In this document: positions 33,698 through 43,813 of the stretch, piece after piece
Layout: each line of letters opens with the position of its first letter
Numbering within the stretch: position 1 is the first letter of the stretch
Origin: Bog-756 sp036513075
GTDB taxonomy: Bacteria; Actinomycetota; Acidimicrobiia; Acidimicrobiales; RAAP-2
Assembly: GCA_036513075.1 (NCBI GenBank)
Contig: DATBZS010000042.1
Span: 1 to 64,000, forward strand
Direction of reading: 5' to 3'
DNA length: 64,000 bases
Notes under the pieces: model-generated
What the model saw: the letters and a program-made list of their open reading frames with translations, nothing else
Told to the model about the DNA's origin: nothing
Databases searched by the model: none
Program-made: the position numbers and the translations under genes

Positions 33698-34549
33698 ATG
33701 GGACCTGACGACATGGTGCTGTGCGCCGGCACGCTGCCGCGGGAGGTGGCCTTCGCCGAGCGGCTGGCCGTGGCGTCCGCCGCCGGCTTCCGCTACATCT
33801 CGTTGTGGGGGCGGGACATCGCCGCGGCCCGGGCCGAGGGGTACGCCGACGCCGACCTGCGGTCGATGCTGGCCGACCATGGGCTGGGCGTGGCCGAAGT
33901 GGACCCGGCCTGGTGGTGGCTGCCGGGCGCGGCCGGCGTATCCATCGACCCGTCGTTCGACACCGAGGATGTGTTCCGCTTCGGCGAGCACGAACTCCTC
34001 GCCATGGCCGAGGCGGTCGGCGCCCGTTCCCTCAACGCCGTCGACGCCTTCGGTGGCACCTGGAGCATCGACCAGGCCGCCGAGGCGTTCGCCGGGCTGT
34101 GCAGCCGGGCCGCCGAGCACGGCCTGCTGGTCCACATCGAGTGGCTCCCGTGGTCACGCATCCCTGATCTGACCGCCGCCCGCGCCGTCGTGGAAGGTGC
34201 CGGCGCGACCAACGGCGGTCTGAATATCGACGCCTGGCACCTGGTGCGGGCCGGTGTCACCCTCGAGGAGCTGGCCGCCGTACCGGGCGACCTCGTCCTC
34301 GGCATCCAGCTCGACGACGGCCCGTTGGCCGCCGAGGCCAACCTGGTGGAGGCCACCCTCCACGACCGGCGACTGCCCGGCGAGGGCGAGTTCGACCTCC
34401 AGGGCCTCGTGCGCACCCTGGCCGCCATCGGGACCACCGCGCCGCTGGGCGTCGAGGTGTTCAGCGACGAGCTCCATCGGCGCGGCCCCGCCGCGGCCGC
34501 CGTTGCTGCCGCCCGTTCCACCATCACGATCCTGGAGGAGAGCAGATGA
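33698..34549 (+). CDS. Sugar phosphate isomerase/epimerase-like TIM-barrel protein
   Basis: A 283-residue AP-endonuclease-2/xylose-isomerase-like TIM barrel. Conserved acidic/His metal positions appear at strand ends: 'LLVHIEWLPWS', 'LNIDAWHLVRAG', 'LGIQLDDG' and 'GVEVFSDEL'. The family isomerises, epimerises or dehydrates sugars and inosose-type cyclitols. GGGAG lies 10 nt before the ATG. Its stop overlaps the Gfo/Idh ATG (ATGA), a common pairing for carbohydrate and cyclitol catabolism. Substrate not identifiable. Confidence 0.85.
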   Translation: MGPDDMVLCAGTLPREVAFAERLAVASAAGFRYISLWGRDIAAARAEGYADADLRSMLADHGLGVAEVDPAWWWLPGAAGVSIDPSFDTEDVFRFGEHELLAMAEAVGARSLNAVDAFGGTWSIDQAAEAFAGLCSRAAEHGLLVHIEWLPWSRIPDLTAARAVVEGAGATNGGLNIDAWHLVRAGVTLEELAAVPGDLVLGIQLDDGPLAAEANLVEATLHDRRLPGEGEFDLQGLVRTLAAIGTTAPLGVEVFSDELHRRGPAAAAVAAARSTITILEESR

Positions 34550-35637
34550 GCGGTGTGGTCGTCTTCGGTACCGGATTCGGGTGCGTCACCCATGTTCGGG
34601 CCCTGCGGGCCGCCGGGTTCGACATCGTGGCCCTGGTCGGGAAGGACCCCGGCAAGACGGCGAACCGCGCTGCGCTGTTCGACATCCCGACAGCGCTCAC
34701 ATCGGTCGATGAAGCACTAGCTCTGAAAGGCGTCGACGCCGTCACCATCGCCACACCGCCCCACACCCATGCCGCCATCGCCCTGGCCGCCATCGCCGCC
34801 GGCAAGCACCTGATCTGCGAGAAGCCATTCGCCCGCGACGCGGCGGAAGGCCGCACCGTTCTCGCCGCCGCCGAGGCGGCCGGCGTGGTGCACCTATTGG
34901 GCTGCGAGTTCCGCTGGGATGCCGGCCAGGCTCTCCTGGCCCAGGCCGTCCAGGGAGGGGAGATCGGGGAGCCCCGAATGGCCACCGTCCTGCTCCACGT
35001 GCCGCTTCTCGCCGACCCGGCTGCCGAGGTCCCGTCCTGGTGGGCCGACGCCGAACAGGGCGGAGGGTGGATGGCGGCCCACGGGTCCCAGATCATCGAC
35101 CAGATCCGGTGCACCCTCGGCGAGTTCGACCGGGTGAGTGCCAGCCTCCCCCACATCGCCGAGCGTGGGATGACCGCCGATGACGCCTTCCTCGTCCACT
35201 TCACCATGCGGTCGGGCGCAGTGGGTGTGCTCCAAAGCACGTCAGGTGACTGGGGTCCGCCGATCATCATCACCCGGGTGGTGGGCTCGACCGGGACAGC
35301 CTGGATCGAAGGAGTCGGGTCGACGGTCAAGGTGGCCGACCGCACCGGCACCCGCACCCTTCCCGTGCCCGAGTACCTGCCTACCGGTGCAGCACCTGCC
35401 CTTCCCGAGGGATTGGTGACCACGGCCTACGAGCGGATGATCTCCCATGGCATGGACCTCGCCCCCTACACCCGGCTGGCCGAAGTGTTGCGCTGTCGGA
35501 TGGAGGGCCGCCCCGACCCGGCCGGCCCTGTGGCCGCCAACTTTGTCGACGGCGTCCGGGACATCGCCGTGATCGACGCCATCAAGCGGTCGGCCACCGA
35601 GGGCGTGACGGTGGTGGTCGACGACGGACTGGGCTGA
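34546..35637 (+). CDS. Gfo/Idh/MocA-family NAD(P)-dependent oxidoreductase
   Basis: A 363-residue protein. The N-terminal Rossmann fold has 'VFGTGFGCVTHVRALRAAGF', 'VTIATPPHTHAAIALAAIAAGKHLICEKPFA' (the EKP motif, Lys in the active site) and the C-terminal alpha/beta domain has 'GWMAAHGSQIIDQIRCTLGEF' with the usual His. The family oxidises sugars, inositols and amino-sugars or reduces imines. The start overlaps the upstream isomerase stop. The two enzymes together most resemble a polyol or cyclitol catabolic pair. Confidence 0.9.
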   Translation: MSGVVVFGTGFGCVTHVRALRAAGFDIVALVGKDPGKTANRAALFDIPTALTSVDEALALKGVDAVTIATPPHTHAAIALAAIAAGKHLICEKPFARDAAEGRTVLAAAEAAGVVHLLGCEFRWDAGQALLAQAVQGGEIGEPRMATVLLHVPLLADPAAEVPSWWADAEQGGGWMAAHGSQIIDQIRCTLGEFDRVSASLPHIAERGMTADDAFLVHFTMRSGAVGVLQSTSGDWGPPIIITRVVGSTGTAWIEGVGSTVKVADRTGTRTLPVPEYLPTGAAPALPEGLVTTAYERMISHGMDLAPYTRLAEVLRCRMEGRPDPAGPVAANFVDGVRDIAVIDAIKRSATEGVTVVVDDGLG

Positions 35638-35683
35638 CCAGGGACGATGCCTTTCGAGGGGCCGGGTGAATGGAACATGCCGG

Positions 35684-35703
35684 TCGTTCGATAGTCTAAC
35701 TAT
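35684..35703 (+). promoter_or_regulatory. Leaderless promoter with palindromic MarR operator candidate
   Basis: ATAGT-CTA-ACTAT (35691-35703) is a perfect 13-bp palindrome directly before the marR GTG. The -10-like TAGTCT (35692-35697) lies inside it and ends 6 nt before the start codon. A repressor bound here would block the promoter, so autoregulation of marR and the ABC genes is likely. Confidence 0.6.
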
Positions 35704-36170
35704 GTGAATCCCGAACGAACGCCCTCTGCCACCGCGGTCCACGACGACCGCCGCACGCTGGGTCGCACCGCCGCGTGGCTGGCCAAGCAGGTGGAGATCG
35801 GGCTGGGCACCGTCGACCTGTCACTCCCCCAGTACCGCATCCTCGGCATGCTGGATGAGAGCTCGGCCGTCTCCTCGGACCTTGCCGAGCGCCTGGCCGT
35901 CCGGCCTCCCACCATCACCGCCGTGGTGGACGGCCTGGTGGTGAAGGGCCTGGTCGAGCGGCGCACCGTCGAAGGCGACCGTCGCCGGGTCGACCACGTC
36001 CTGACGGCCGAGGGCCACCGGGTATTGGACGCTGCCGACACCGCCATCGACACCCGCCTCCACGACATCACCGACGTCCTGGGCGACCCGCTCGTCACCG
36101 AGGAGGCGTTCCGTGGCCTCGAGCGGTGGCGCCAGGCGCTCGTCGCCTACCGCAAGGTCCGGTGGGGCCG

Positions 36171-36174
<4 letters not shown>
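35704..36174 (+). CDS. MarR-family transcriptional regulator
   Basis: A 156-residue winged-helix regulator. The recognition region 'SSDLAERLAVRPPTITAVVDGLVVKGLVERRTVEGDRRRVDHVLTAEG' is the MarR HTH and beta-wing (about 58-108), flanked by N- and C-terminal dimerisation helices. GTG start with no ribosome site; a -10-like TAGTCT ends 6 nt upstream. Its stop overlaps the first ABC transporter ATG (ATGA). This layout, regulator followed by two half-ABC exporters, is typical of drug- or metabolite-responsive efflux operons. The ligand is unknown. Confidence 0.92.
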
Positions 36175-38113
<1,939 letters not shown>

Positions 38114-38117
<4 letters not shown>

Positions 38118-40063
38118 CGTGGGGCGGAGGCACGGGCGGCGGCCTCGGTGGCGCACCGGGTGGCTTCGGCCGGCCGGCAGCTCCCGGGCTCCCCTTTGCG
38201 GGGATCCCCTCGGAGCTGCAGGACGGGGTCGACCGTCTCGTGGCCAGCGAGCCCGAGTACGAGACGCCGGACATCACGTTCGAACAGAACGCCAACGAGG
38301 ACGAGCTGAAGCGGCTGACCCTGTGGAGCCTCCTCACCAAGTACCCGTGGATGCTGGCGCTGGCCGGGCTGCTGGTGGTCGTCATCTCGGTCGCCGGCCA
38401 GGTCGGCCCCCTTTTGACCGAGTACGCCATCAACGACGGCATGACCAAGCCGCACCACCTCGACTTCGGCGTCGTCGTGGCCATGGCGATCGCCTACCTG
38501 GTATTCATCGCCGTCACCGCCACGGCCCAGCGCTACCAGGTGAAGGCGACGGGGCGGCTTGCCGCCTGGGTCATGAACGACTTGCGGGTCAAGGTGTTCG
38601 CCCACCTCCAGCGCCTGTCGCTCGGCTTCTTCACCGAGGAGAAGGCCGGCGTGGTCATGAGCCGCATGACCAGCGACATCGAGAACCTCCAACAGCTGTT
38701 GCAGGACGGGCTCTCCCAGCTGGCCATCCAGGCGCTGACCATGGTGGTCATCACGATCATCCTGTTCGTCACCAACGTGCTGTTGGCCTTCATCACTGTC
38801 GTGCTGATCGTGCCGGCCCTGGTCGGGGCCTCGATCTGGTTCAAACGGGCCTCGGAGCGGGGGTACGACGGGGTGCGCGACGGGATCGCCAATGTGTTGG
38901 CCGACCTGTCCGAAAGCCTCCACGGCGTCCGCATCGTGACCGCCCACAACCGCCAGCGCAACAACGTGATCCACCACCGCAACGTGGTGGGTGACTACCG
39001 GGACGCCAACAACTACACGGCCCACGTGAACGCCATCTACGGGCCGGGCACCCAGATGCTGGGCTTCCTCGGCCAAGCCGTCATGCTGGCCATCGGCGGC
39101 ACCATGGTGGCCCACCACACCCTCACCGTGGGCGCCCTGATCGCCTTCTTCTTGTACCTGAACCGGTTCTTCCAGCCCATCCAGCTCCTGGTGCAGCAGT
39201 ACAACACGTACCAGCAGGGCCAGGCCTCGGTGAACAAGCTGCGCAACCTGTGCGACACCGAGCCCGAAGTTCGCGAGGCCATCGACGCCACCGAGCTCCC
39301 GGCAATCGAAGGAGCCATCGGCTTCGAGCACGTGTCGTTCGCCTACATCCCGGGCCGAACCGTGCTCGAGGACGTCGACCTGACCGTGGCCCCGGGCGAG
39401 ACGGTGGCCTTCGTCGGGCCGACCGGGGCCGGCAAGTCGACGATGGCCAAGTTGGTCACGCGCTTCTACGACCCGACCGAGGGTCGGGTCACCATCGACG
39501 GCCACGATCTCCGTGACGTCACCATGCGCTCGCTTCGGAGCCAGCTGGGCGTCGTGCCCCAGGAGCCGTTCCTGTTCGCCGGGACCATCGGCGACAACAT
39601 TGCCTTTGCCCGCCCGGACGCCTCCGACGACGAGATCCACGAGGCGGTGGACCGGGTCGGCCTCACGGACGTCATCGACCGGATGCCGGCCGGCCTCGAC
39701 ACCGTCGTACACGAGCGGGGCCAGACCCTCTCGTCGGGCGAGCGTCAGCTCATCGCCCTTGCCCGGGCCTTCCTTGCCCATCCCCGGGTCCTGGTGCTCG
39801 ACGAGGCGACGTCGAACCTCGACCTCCAGTCGGAGACGAAGATCGAGACCGCCCTCGATGTCCTGCTCGAGAATCGCACGGCCATCCTCATCGCCCACCG
39901 GCTGTCCACGGCCATGCGAGCCGACCGGATCGCGGTGGTGGACGAGGGTCGCATCATCGAGGTGGGTAGCCATGACGAGTTGGTGGCCCAGGGCGGCCGC
40001 TACGCCGAGATGTACGAGACCTGGGTCAGCCAGTCCGACGCGGCCAGTCACTCCCTCGCCTAA
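38114..40063 (+). CDS. ABC exporter half-transporter, catalytic subunit
   Basis: A 649-residue partner of the preceding subunit. A Gly/Pro-rich N-terminus and a 60-residue extension precede the six-helix membrane domain (about 75-365). The NBD has Walker A 'GPTGAGKSTM', Q-loop 'VVPQEPFLF', Walker B 'VLVLDEATSNLD' with the catalytic Glu, and H-loop 'LIAHRLST'; the signature is 'LSSGERQ', with Ser and Glu where LSGGQ is usual. Together they likely export a hydrophobic drug or lipid. The gene ends one base before the convergent TIGR03086 gene. Confidence 0.92.
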
Positions 40064-40642
40064 TCAGGGGCGACGACCGGCCAGGTCGAGGAGGCGGTCC
40101 TTGACGGTGGCGTCGTCGCCCACTGCGCCCGATGGGCCGGACCCGAACATCCCGGTGTCACCGATGAACGGCGCCATGGGAGCCAGGCTCACGTAGACGT
40201 CAGCGGCCAGGTCGTCGGCTATGCCGTCGTCGATACCGAATGCGGTAGCCAGATCCCACGCGTGCAACGTGAGGTCACTGGTCCGGAACCCGAGGAGCCG
40301 CGACGCCGGCATGTCGCCCACGACGTGGTGAACCGCCGCGTCCCAGTCGGAGACAATGTTGACCCGATCGAGTTGGACGTCGACGGACTCCCGGCACACG
40401 TCGACGATGTCGTCACCGAACGTCTGGCCCCAGAACTCCTTGGCCTCGTCCGCGCTGGCCCCGTCGAGGAGCGCTACAGCCATATGGCTGCCGACGATGA
40501 CGTGGGCGAGCAGCTCCCGGACGTCCCACTCCTCGCACGGCGTGGCTGCACCGAGCTGGTCGGACGGGACCTGGTCGAGTACGGCGACGAAGGTCGACGA
40601 TGCGGCGGCAATGGCGTCGAGAGGCTCCATGACGGGTTCCAT
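40064..40642 (-). CDS. TIGR03086-family protein (DinB/mycothiol-dependent isomerase-like)
   Basis: A 192-residue actinobacterial protein. The segment 'LGAATPCEEWDVRELLAHVIVGSHMAV' and the later 'TSDLTLHAWDLATAFG' are the two conserved blocks of TIGR03086 proteins, with His residues in the metal-binding positions of the DinB four-helix fold. Mycothiol-linked transferases and isomerases share this fold; function here is unknown. On its strand TAGGTT ends 6 nt before the ATG at 40642, so the message may be leaderless. An ATG at 40630 is a weaker alternative. Confidence 0.88.
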   Translation of the reverse strand: MEPVMEPLDAIAAASSTFVAVLDQVPSDQLGAATPCEEWDVRELLAHVIVGSHMAVALLDGASADEAKEFWGQTFGDDIVDVCRESVDVQLDRVNIVSDWDAAVHHVVGDMPASRLLGFRTSDLTLHAWDLATAFGIDDGIADDLAADVYVSLAPMAPFIGDTGMFGSGPSGAVGDDATVKDRLLDLAGRRP

Positions 40643-41125
40643 CTCCCGAACCTAACGTGGCTCTTCGTGTTGAACTGGGAAGTGTGTTGCAGGGAGGTCT
40701 CCAGTCTCCCGAACTACTGCGGGACCAGCTGACCAAGACCTGACCCGTGATCGCGAACGTTGCTGCGCCCGGAATGGCACGTTCGGGTTAGGCAGTGGCC
40801 GCCACCGCGAAGCGAATTGTAGCGACGTTTGCGGCGGCCGACCTGGTTCCATCCAGGCACTTGTCCCCGAGCTGAGGGTCATTCAGCAGTTCATCGGCCG
40901 TCAATCCGCCGTCCCTCATGCAACCTGCTGCGTCGGCTGGCGTTAACCAGAATCGCAGTTCCTCTCCCCCTGCCGCCATGACCCTCCGGCCGACACGCCC
41001 ACACTGGCTGCCGGCTTTCATTTCGAACCCCACATCGACGTTGACGGCCAGCCGGACTCAGCACCGTCAACAGCCCGAACAGTTTCACCTGCACGACCGT
41101 CTGTGGTGGTCGCGGGCAGCCCGCC
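40643..41125. other. 483-bp region without a secure gene
   Basis: Holds the promoter of the TIGR03086 gene at its left end and one small minus-strand reading frame of doubtful status (40788-41033). The right end is close to the stop of the secreted Thr-rich protein. No RNA gene, repeat or insertion sequence was seen. Confidence 0.5.
40788..41033 (-). CDS. Doubtful small ORF, unknown function
   Basis: Up to 81 codons from a GTG at 41033 or 69 more from internal ATGs, containing three Cys ('GSQCGRVG', 'AAGCMRDGG', 'GDKCLDG') and a run of small residues at the end. No family is recognised and there is no ribosome site. It lies downstream of the secreted protein gene on the same strand and might be a displaced fragment of a secreted protein, or non-coding. 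Confidence 0.25.
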   Translation of the reverse strand: MGFEMKAGSQCGRVGRRVMAAGGEELRFWLTPADAAGCMRDGGLTADELLNDPQLGDKCLDGTRSAAANVATIRFAVAATA

Positions 41126-41713
41126 TCAGCCGGTGAACTTGGGCGATCCGGACACCGGTGTTGCCGGGGGAGCGGTCTGAGTCGCGGCGACCGTGGCCGT
41201 CGGCGAGGTGGTCGTGGTGGGAGTCGTGGTCGCGCTGGGAGTCGTAGTCGTGGTCGTGGTGGTAGTGGGAGCGACCGACCCCGCGACGGTCACGATCACT
41301 GCATTACTCAGATAGGTATTCCCACCGCCGGTGCACGACGCCTGAACGCTAGCGGTATTGCCGCTGACGCTGGTCGGCTGGGCGTCGGCGGGGATGGTCA
41401 CCGGACCGGTCAAGTCGCCGTTGCCGTCCGAAGTTCCGAGGGTCGTCTGGGAACTTGCAGTGCTCCCCGAGTTCGTGGTGTAGGTCACGGTCACGGTGAT
41501 GGACACGGAGTCGCAGTTGTCACTACTGAAGGGCGATGTGGAGTACTGCCCGTTGGCGGTGACGCTCACCGCCTGGCCCGGATCCTGCGAGATTGGGCTG
41601 ACGGAGATGAAGTAGGCCTGGGTAACTGTGGCCGCTGAGGAAACTCCGGAGAATCCGACCGCCAGGCCAACCGCAATGACCGGAACCGCCAAGACTTTCA
41701 ATGCTCGCGCCAC
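41126..41713 (-). CDS. Secreted Thr-rich protein
   Basis: A 195-residue exported protein: signal peptide (hydrophobic core 'VLAVPVIAVGLAVGFSGVSSA', cleavage near residues 26-28), a beta-rich domain with two Cys ('SDNCDSVSITVTVTY', 'VQASCTGGG') that looks like an Ig-like or cohesin-like sandwich, and a Thr/Pro-rich stalk ending 'GSPKFTG' at the stop. The final residues resemble an LAxTG/LPxTG sorting motif but the hydrophobic helix and basic tail that must follow are absent. A GTG at 41713 with AGGAGGT 6 nt upstream fixes the start. Confidence 0.75.
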   Translation of the reverse strand: MARALKVLAVPVIAVGLAVGFSGVSSAATVTQAYFISVSPISQDPGQAVSVTANGQYSTSPFSSDNCDSVSITVTVTYTTNSGSTASSQTTLGTSDGNGDLTGPVTIPADAQPTSVSGNTASVQASCTGGGNTYLSNAVIVTVAGSVAPTTTTTTTTTPSATTTPTTTTSPTATVAATQTAPPATPVSGSPKFTG

Positions 41714-41900
41714 TTGTGACCTCCTGTTATATGTCAAAGGATTGCGGGAGAGGCTACCAGTTCGCCTACCAGCTGCGACTGATGTCATCAAAGAACCACG
41801 AGGTGAGCTCGACGACCGGTGGAACGACGGGCAGACCTGTCCAGCCGACAGCGCCCAACCTGGATGCCACCTCGCCGCGTCCTCGCCGATGACCTGACCG

Positions 41901-41918
41901 GCCATGCCCCGGCATGGC
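41901..41918. promoter_or_regulatory. Palindrome GCCATGCC-N2-GGCATGGC
   Basis: Perfect 8-base arms lying about 40 nt before the -10 of the L,D-transpeptidase gene and about 190 nt before the divergent secreted-protein gene. It is a candidate operator shared by both. Confidence 0.4.
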
Positions 41919-41933
41919 GGCGGGGCCGCTCAC

Positions 41934-41963
41934 TTGGCCGAAGGTCCGCTGGACGGCGATAAT
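41934..41963 (+). promoter_or_regulatory. Promoter of the L,D-transpeptidase gene
   Basis: TTGGCC (41934-41939), 18-nt spacer and GATAAT (41958-41963). The ATG follows 6 nt later with no ribosome site between, so the transcript is probably leaderless. Confidence 0.55.
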
Positions 41964-41969
41964 CCGTCG

Positions 41970-42779
41970 ATGCGCTTACACCGCCAGGCATCGGTCCGGA
42001 TCAGCGGAATGCTCGTCCTCCTGGTGGTTCTGGCGGGGTGTTCGGGCCAGGTGAGGGACGGGACCTTCGGGTCGTCGATCTCGACCCGGCCGGCAGTCAA
42101 TCACGTGCCCTCCCCCGCGAGCACCCCCACGTCGGTCAACTCACTTGGGCGGGCACCTGGTACGACGCTGGTGGCGGAACCTTCGGGATCGACGGTCGCC
42201 ATCTATGACTCACCAAACGGTTCCCAACCGGTGTCGGTGCTGGCGAATCCGTGGCTCTTGAATGGGGTGTCCGATCAGCCCATCCCCCAAGTCCTCTTGG
42301 TCCTGGGAACCTCGGACCACGGGTGGGTCAAGATCCAACTGCCGAGCCGACCCAACGGCAGCATCGGCTGGCTCCGCCCCGGAGCCGCCCGACTGCTGGT
42401 GAACCACTACCGGATCGAGGTGACGCAGCACCTCCACCTCATCGTGGTGTTGAAGGACGGCACCCCGATCTTCACCGGCCCGGTGGCCATCGGTGCGCCG
42501 GCAACGCCCACGCCAGTGGGCCTCTTCTACATTCGGGTGCTGTTGCACACCACCGACCCGGGCAGCGTTTACGGCCCCTACGCCTACGGCCTTTCCGCAC
42601 ACTCCGAGGCGCTGACCACGTTCGACGGTGGCGACGCCGAGATCGGCATCCATGGCAACGACGACGCGTCGGTGCTCGGCCAATCCGTCTCGCACGGTTG
42701 CATTCGGATGGACAATCAGGAGATCACACAACTCGCCCAGATCCTTCCTCTGGGCACACCGGTCGAGATCAGCGCCTGA
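41970..42779 (+). CDS. L,D-transpeptidase (YkuD) lipoprotein
   Basis: A 269-residue lipoprotein. Signal and lipobox: 'GMLVLLVVLAGC'. An SH3-like region (about 70-145, 'GWVKIQLPSRPNGSIGWL') leads to the YkuD domain (about 150-268) with the catalytic motif 'IHGNDDASVLGQSVSHGCIRM', whose Cys forms the acyl-enzyme. L,D-transpeptidases make 3-3 cross-links in peptidoglycan or attach proteins to it. The ATG at 41970 is preferred to 41904 because it follows GATAAT by 6 nt and starts the signal sequence. Confidence 0.92.
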   Translation: MRLHRQASVRISGMLVLLVVLAGCSGQVRDGTFGSSISTRPAVNHVPSPASTPTSVNSLGRAPGTTLVAEPSGSTVAIYDSPNGSQPVSVLANPWLLNGVSDQPIPQVLLVLGTSDHGWVKIQLPSRPNGSIGWLRPGAARLLVNHYRIEVTQHLHLIVVLKDGTPIFTGPVAIGAPATPTPVGLFYIRVLLHTTDPGSVYGPYAYGLSAHSEALTTFDGGDAEIGIHGNDDASVLGQSVSHGCIRMDNQEITQLAQILPLGTPVEISA

Positions 42780-43273
42780 ACGGCACGGCAAGTGCGTCAA
42801 CGAAACTTCGGACGTGAGCGTGGTCTGGGGAGACTCGTAGTCGGACCGGGAAACACGCCCCTGACCGCCAATGACGGGGCACTCTCTCGACGTAGCTGCG
42901 TATGCCGCCGGAGAAGCCTCACCCTCCGGCAGAAAAGGGGCAAGGTCGCTCGCTCTTGCCTGGAACCGTCAGGAGGCGGCGAAGCACCACGTGCCGAACT
43001 GCCGCACCATCACTCGCCAAAACGGCTTCCTCTGCCGATGGACCCATCCATGGACACGGATCCCTGGCCGAGCTACCTAGGGCAAGAGTGTTGTCAGTGG
43101 TCGGCATCATCGTTCTCCAACCCGGAGCGTTACACGGCATCAGCCTAAATCGTGGTCAGGATCACTCCGATGACGAATTCCGTCCTCGCTAGCGGGGATC
43201 GGGGCGAAATCAAACTGAGGTATCCCCTAGCAATCCCGGCTGCGGGTCGCGCAATCCTTCCCGGTGGATCATC
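42780..43273. other. ~490-bp region without a recognisable gene
   Basis: Between the L,D-transpeptidase and the carbonic anhydrase. Several short open frames occur on both strands (for example 42919-43140 minus, 42871-43080 plus) but none shows a family, a ribosome site or a convincing codon pattern. It has lower GC than its surroundings and looks like decayed sequence. Hydrophilic text such as 'CRTITRQNGFLCRW' in the plus frame could not be placed. Confidence 0.45.
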
Positions 43274-43798
43274 GGCGACCGGGCGGCGCTGGCCCTCCCC
43301 CGGTCCCGCCGCTTCGCCATCCTCACCTGCATGGATGCCCGGCTCGACCCGGCCGGCTACGCCGGCCTGCGTGACGGCGACGCCCACGTCATCCGCAACG
43401 CCGGCGGCTGGGCCAGCGACGACGCCATCCGGTCATTGGTGATCTCCTACAAGCTCCTCGGTACCCGGGAGTGGTTCGTCATCCATCACACCAACTGCGG
43501 CATGGAGTTCTTCACCGACGAACAGATGCGCGACCTGCTGGCCTCCAGCCTCGAGACGGCGGAGCTCGGCGCGGACGGCTTCTCTGACGTGGGGACGGGC
43601 CCCCGCTCGGCCGAGGCCCGTTACATCGATTGGCTGACCATCGACGACAGCGCCCGCGCGGTGGTGGAGGACGCGGCCCGGATTCGGGCCCACCCGCTGG
43701 TGCCCGGTTCGATCCCTGTCTACGGCTACCTCTACGACATCACCACCGGTCGCCTGGCGGAGGTCGGTGAGGCGACCAAGTCCGGCCTGCCCGTCTGA
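43274..43798 (+). CDS. Beta-carbonic anhydrase without a usable start codon (possibly broken)
   Basis: From 'GDRAALALPRSRRFAILTCMDARLDPAGYAGLRDG' through 'VISYKLLGTREWFVIHHTNCGMEFF' it is clearly a beta-carbonic anhydrase-like protein: Cys of 'TCMDAR', His and Cys of 'HHTNC' are the zinc ligands, with Asp-x-Arg after the first. The only ATG in reach (43331) follows the ligand Cys, so a protein from there would lack a zinc ligand. The open frame runs back to a TAG at 43190-43192 without ATG, GTG or TTG. Either the 5' end was lost or a rare codon is used. An unusual long middle loop is intact. Confidence 0.75.
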   Translation, partial: GDRAALALPRSRRFAILTCMDARLDPAGYAGLRDGDAHVIRNAGGWASDDAIRSLVISYKLLGTREWFVIHHTNCGMEFFTDEQMRDLLASSLETAELGADGFSDVGTGPRSAEARYIDWLTIDDSARAVVEDAARIRAHPLVPGSIPVYGYLYDITTGRLAEVGEATKSGLPV

Positions 43799-43813
43799 CC
43801 CGGTAGGAACTTG

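Noticed and set aside
42792..43192. Several overlapping short ORFs on both strands
   Set aside because: No ribosome site, no codon bias and no recognisable family in any frame.
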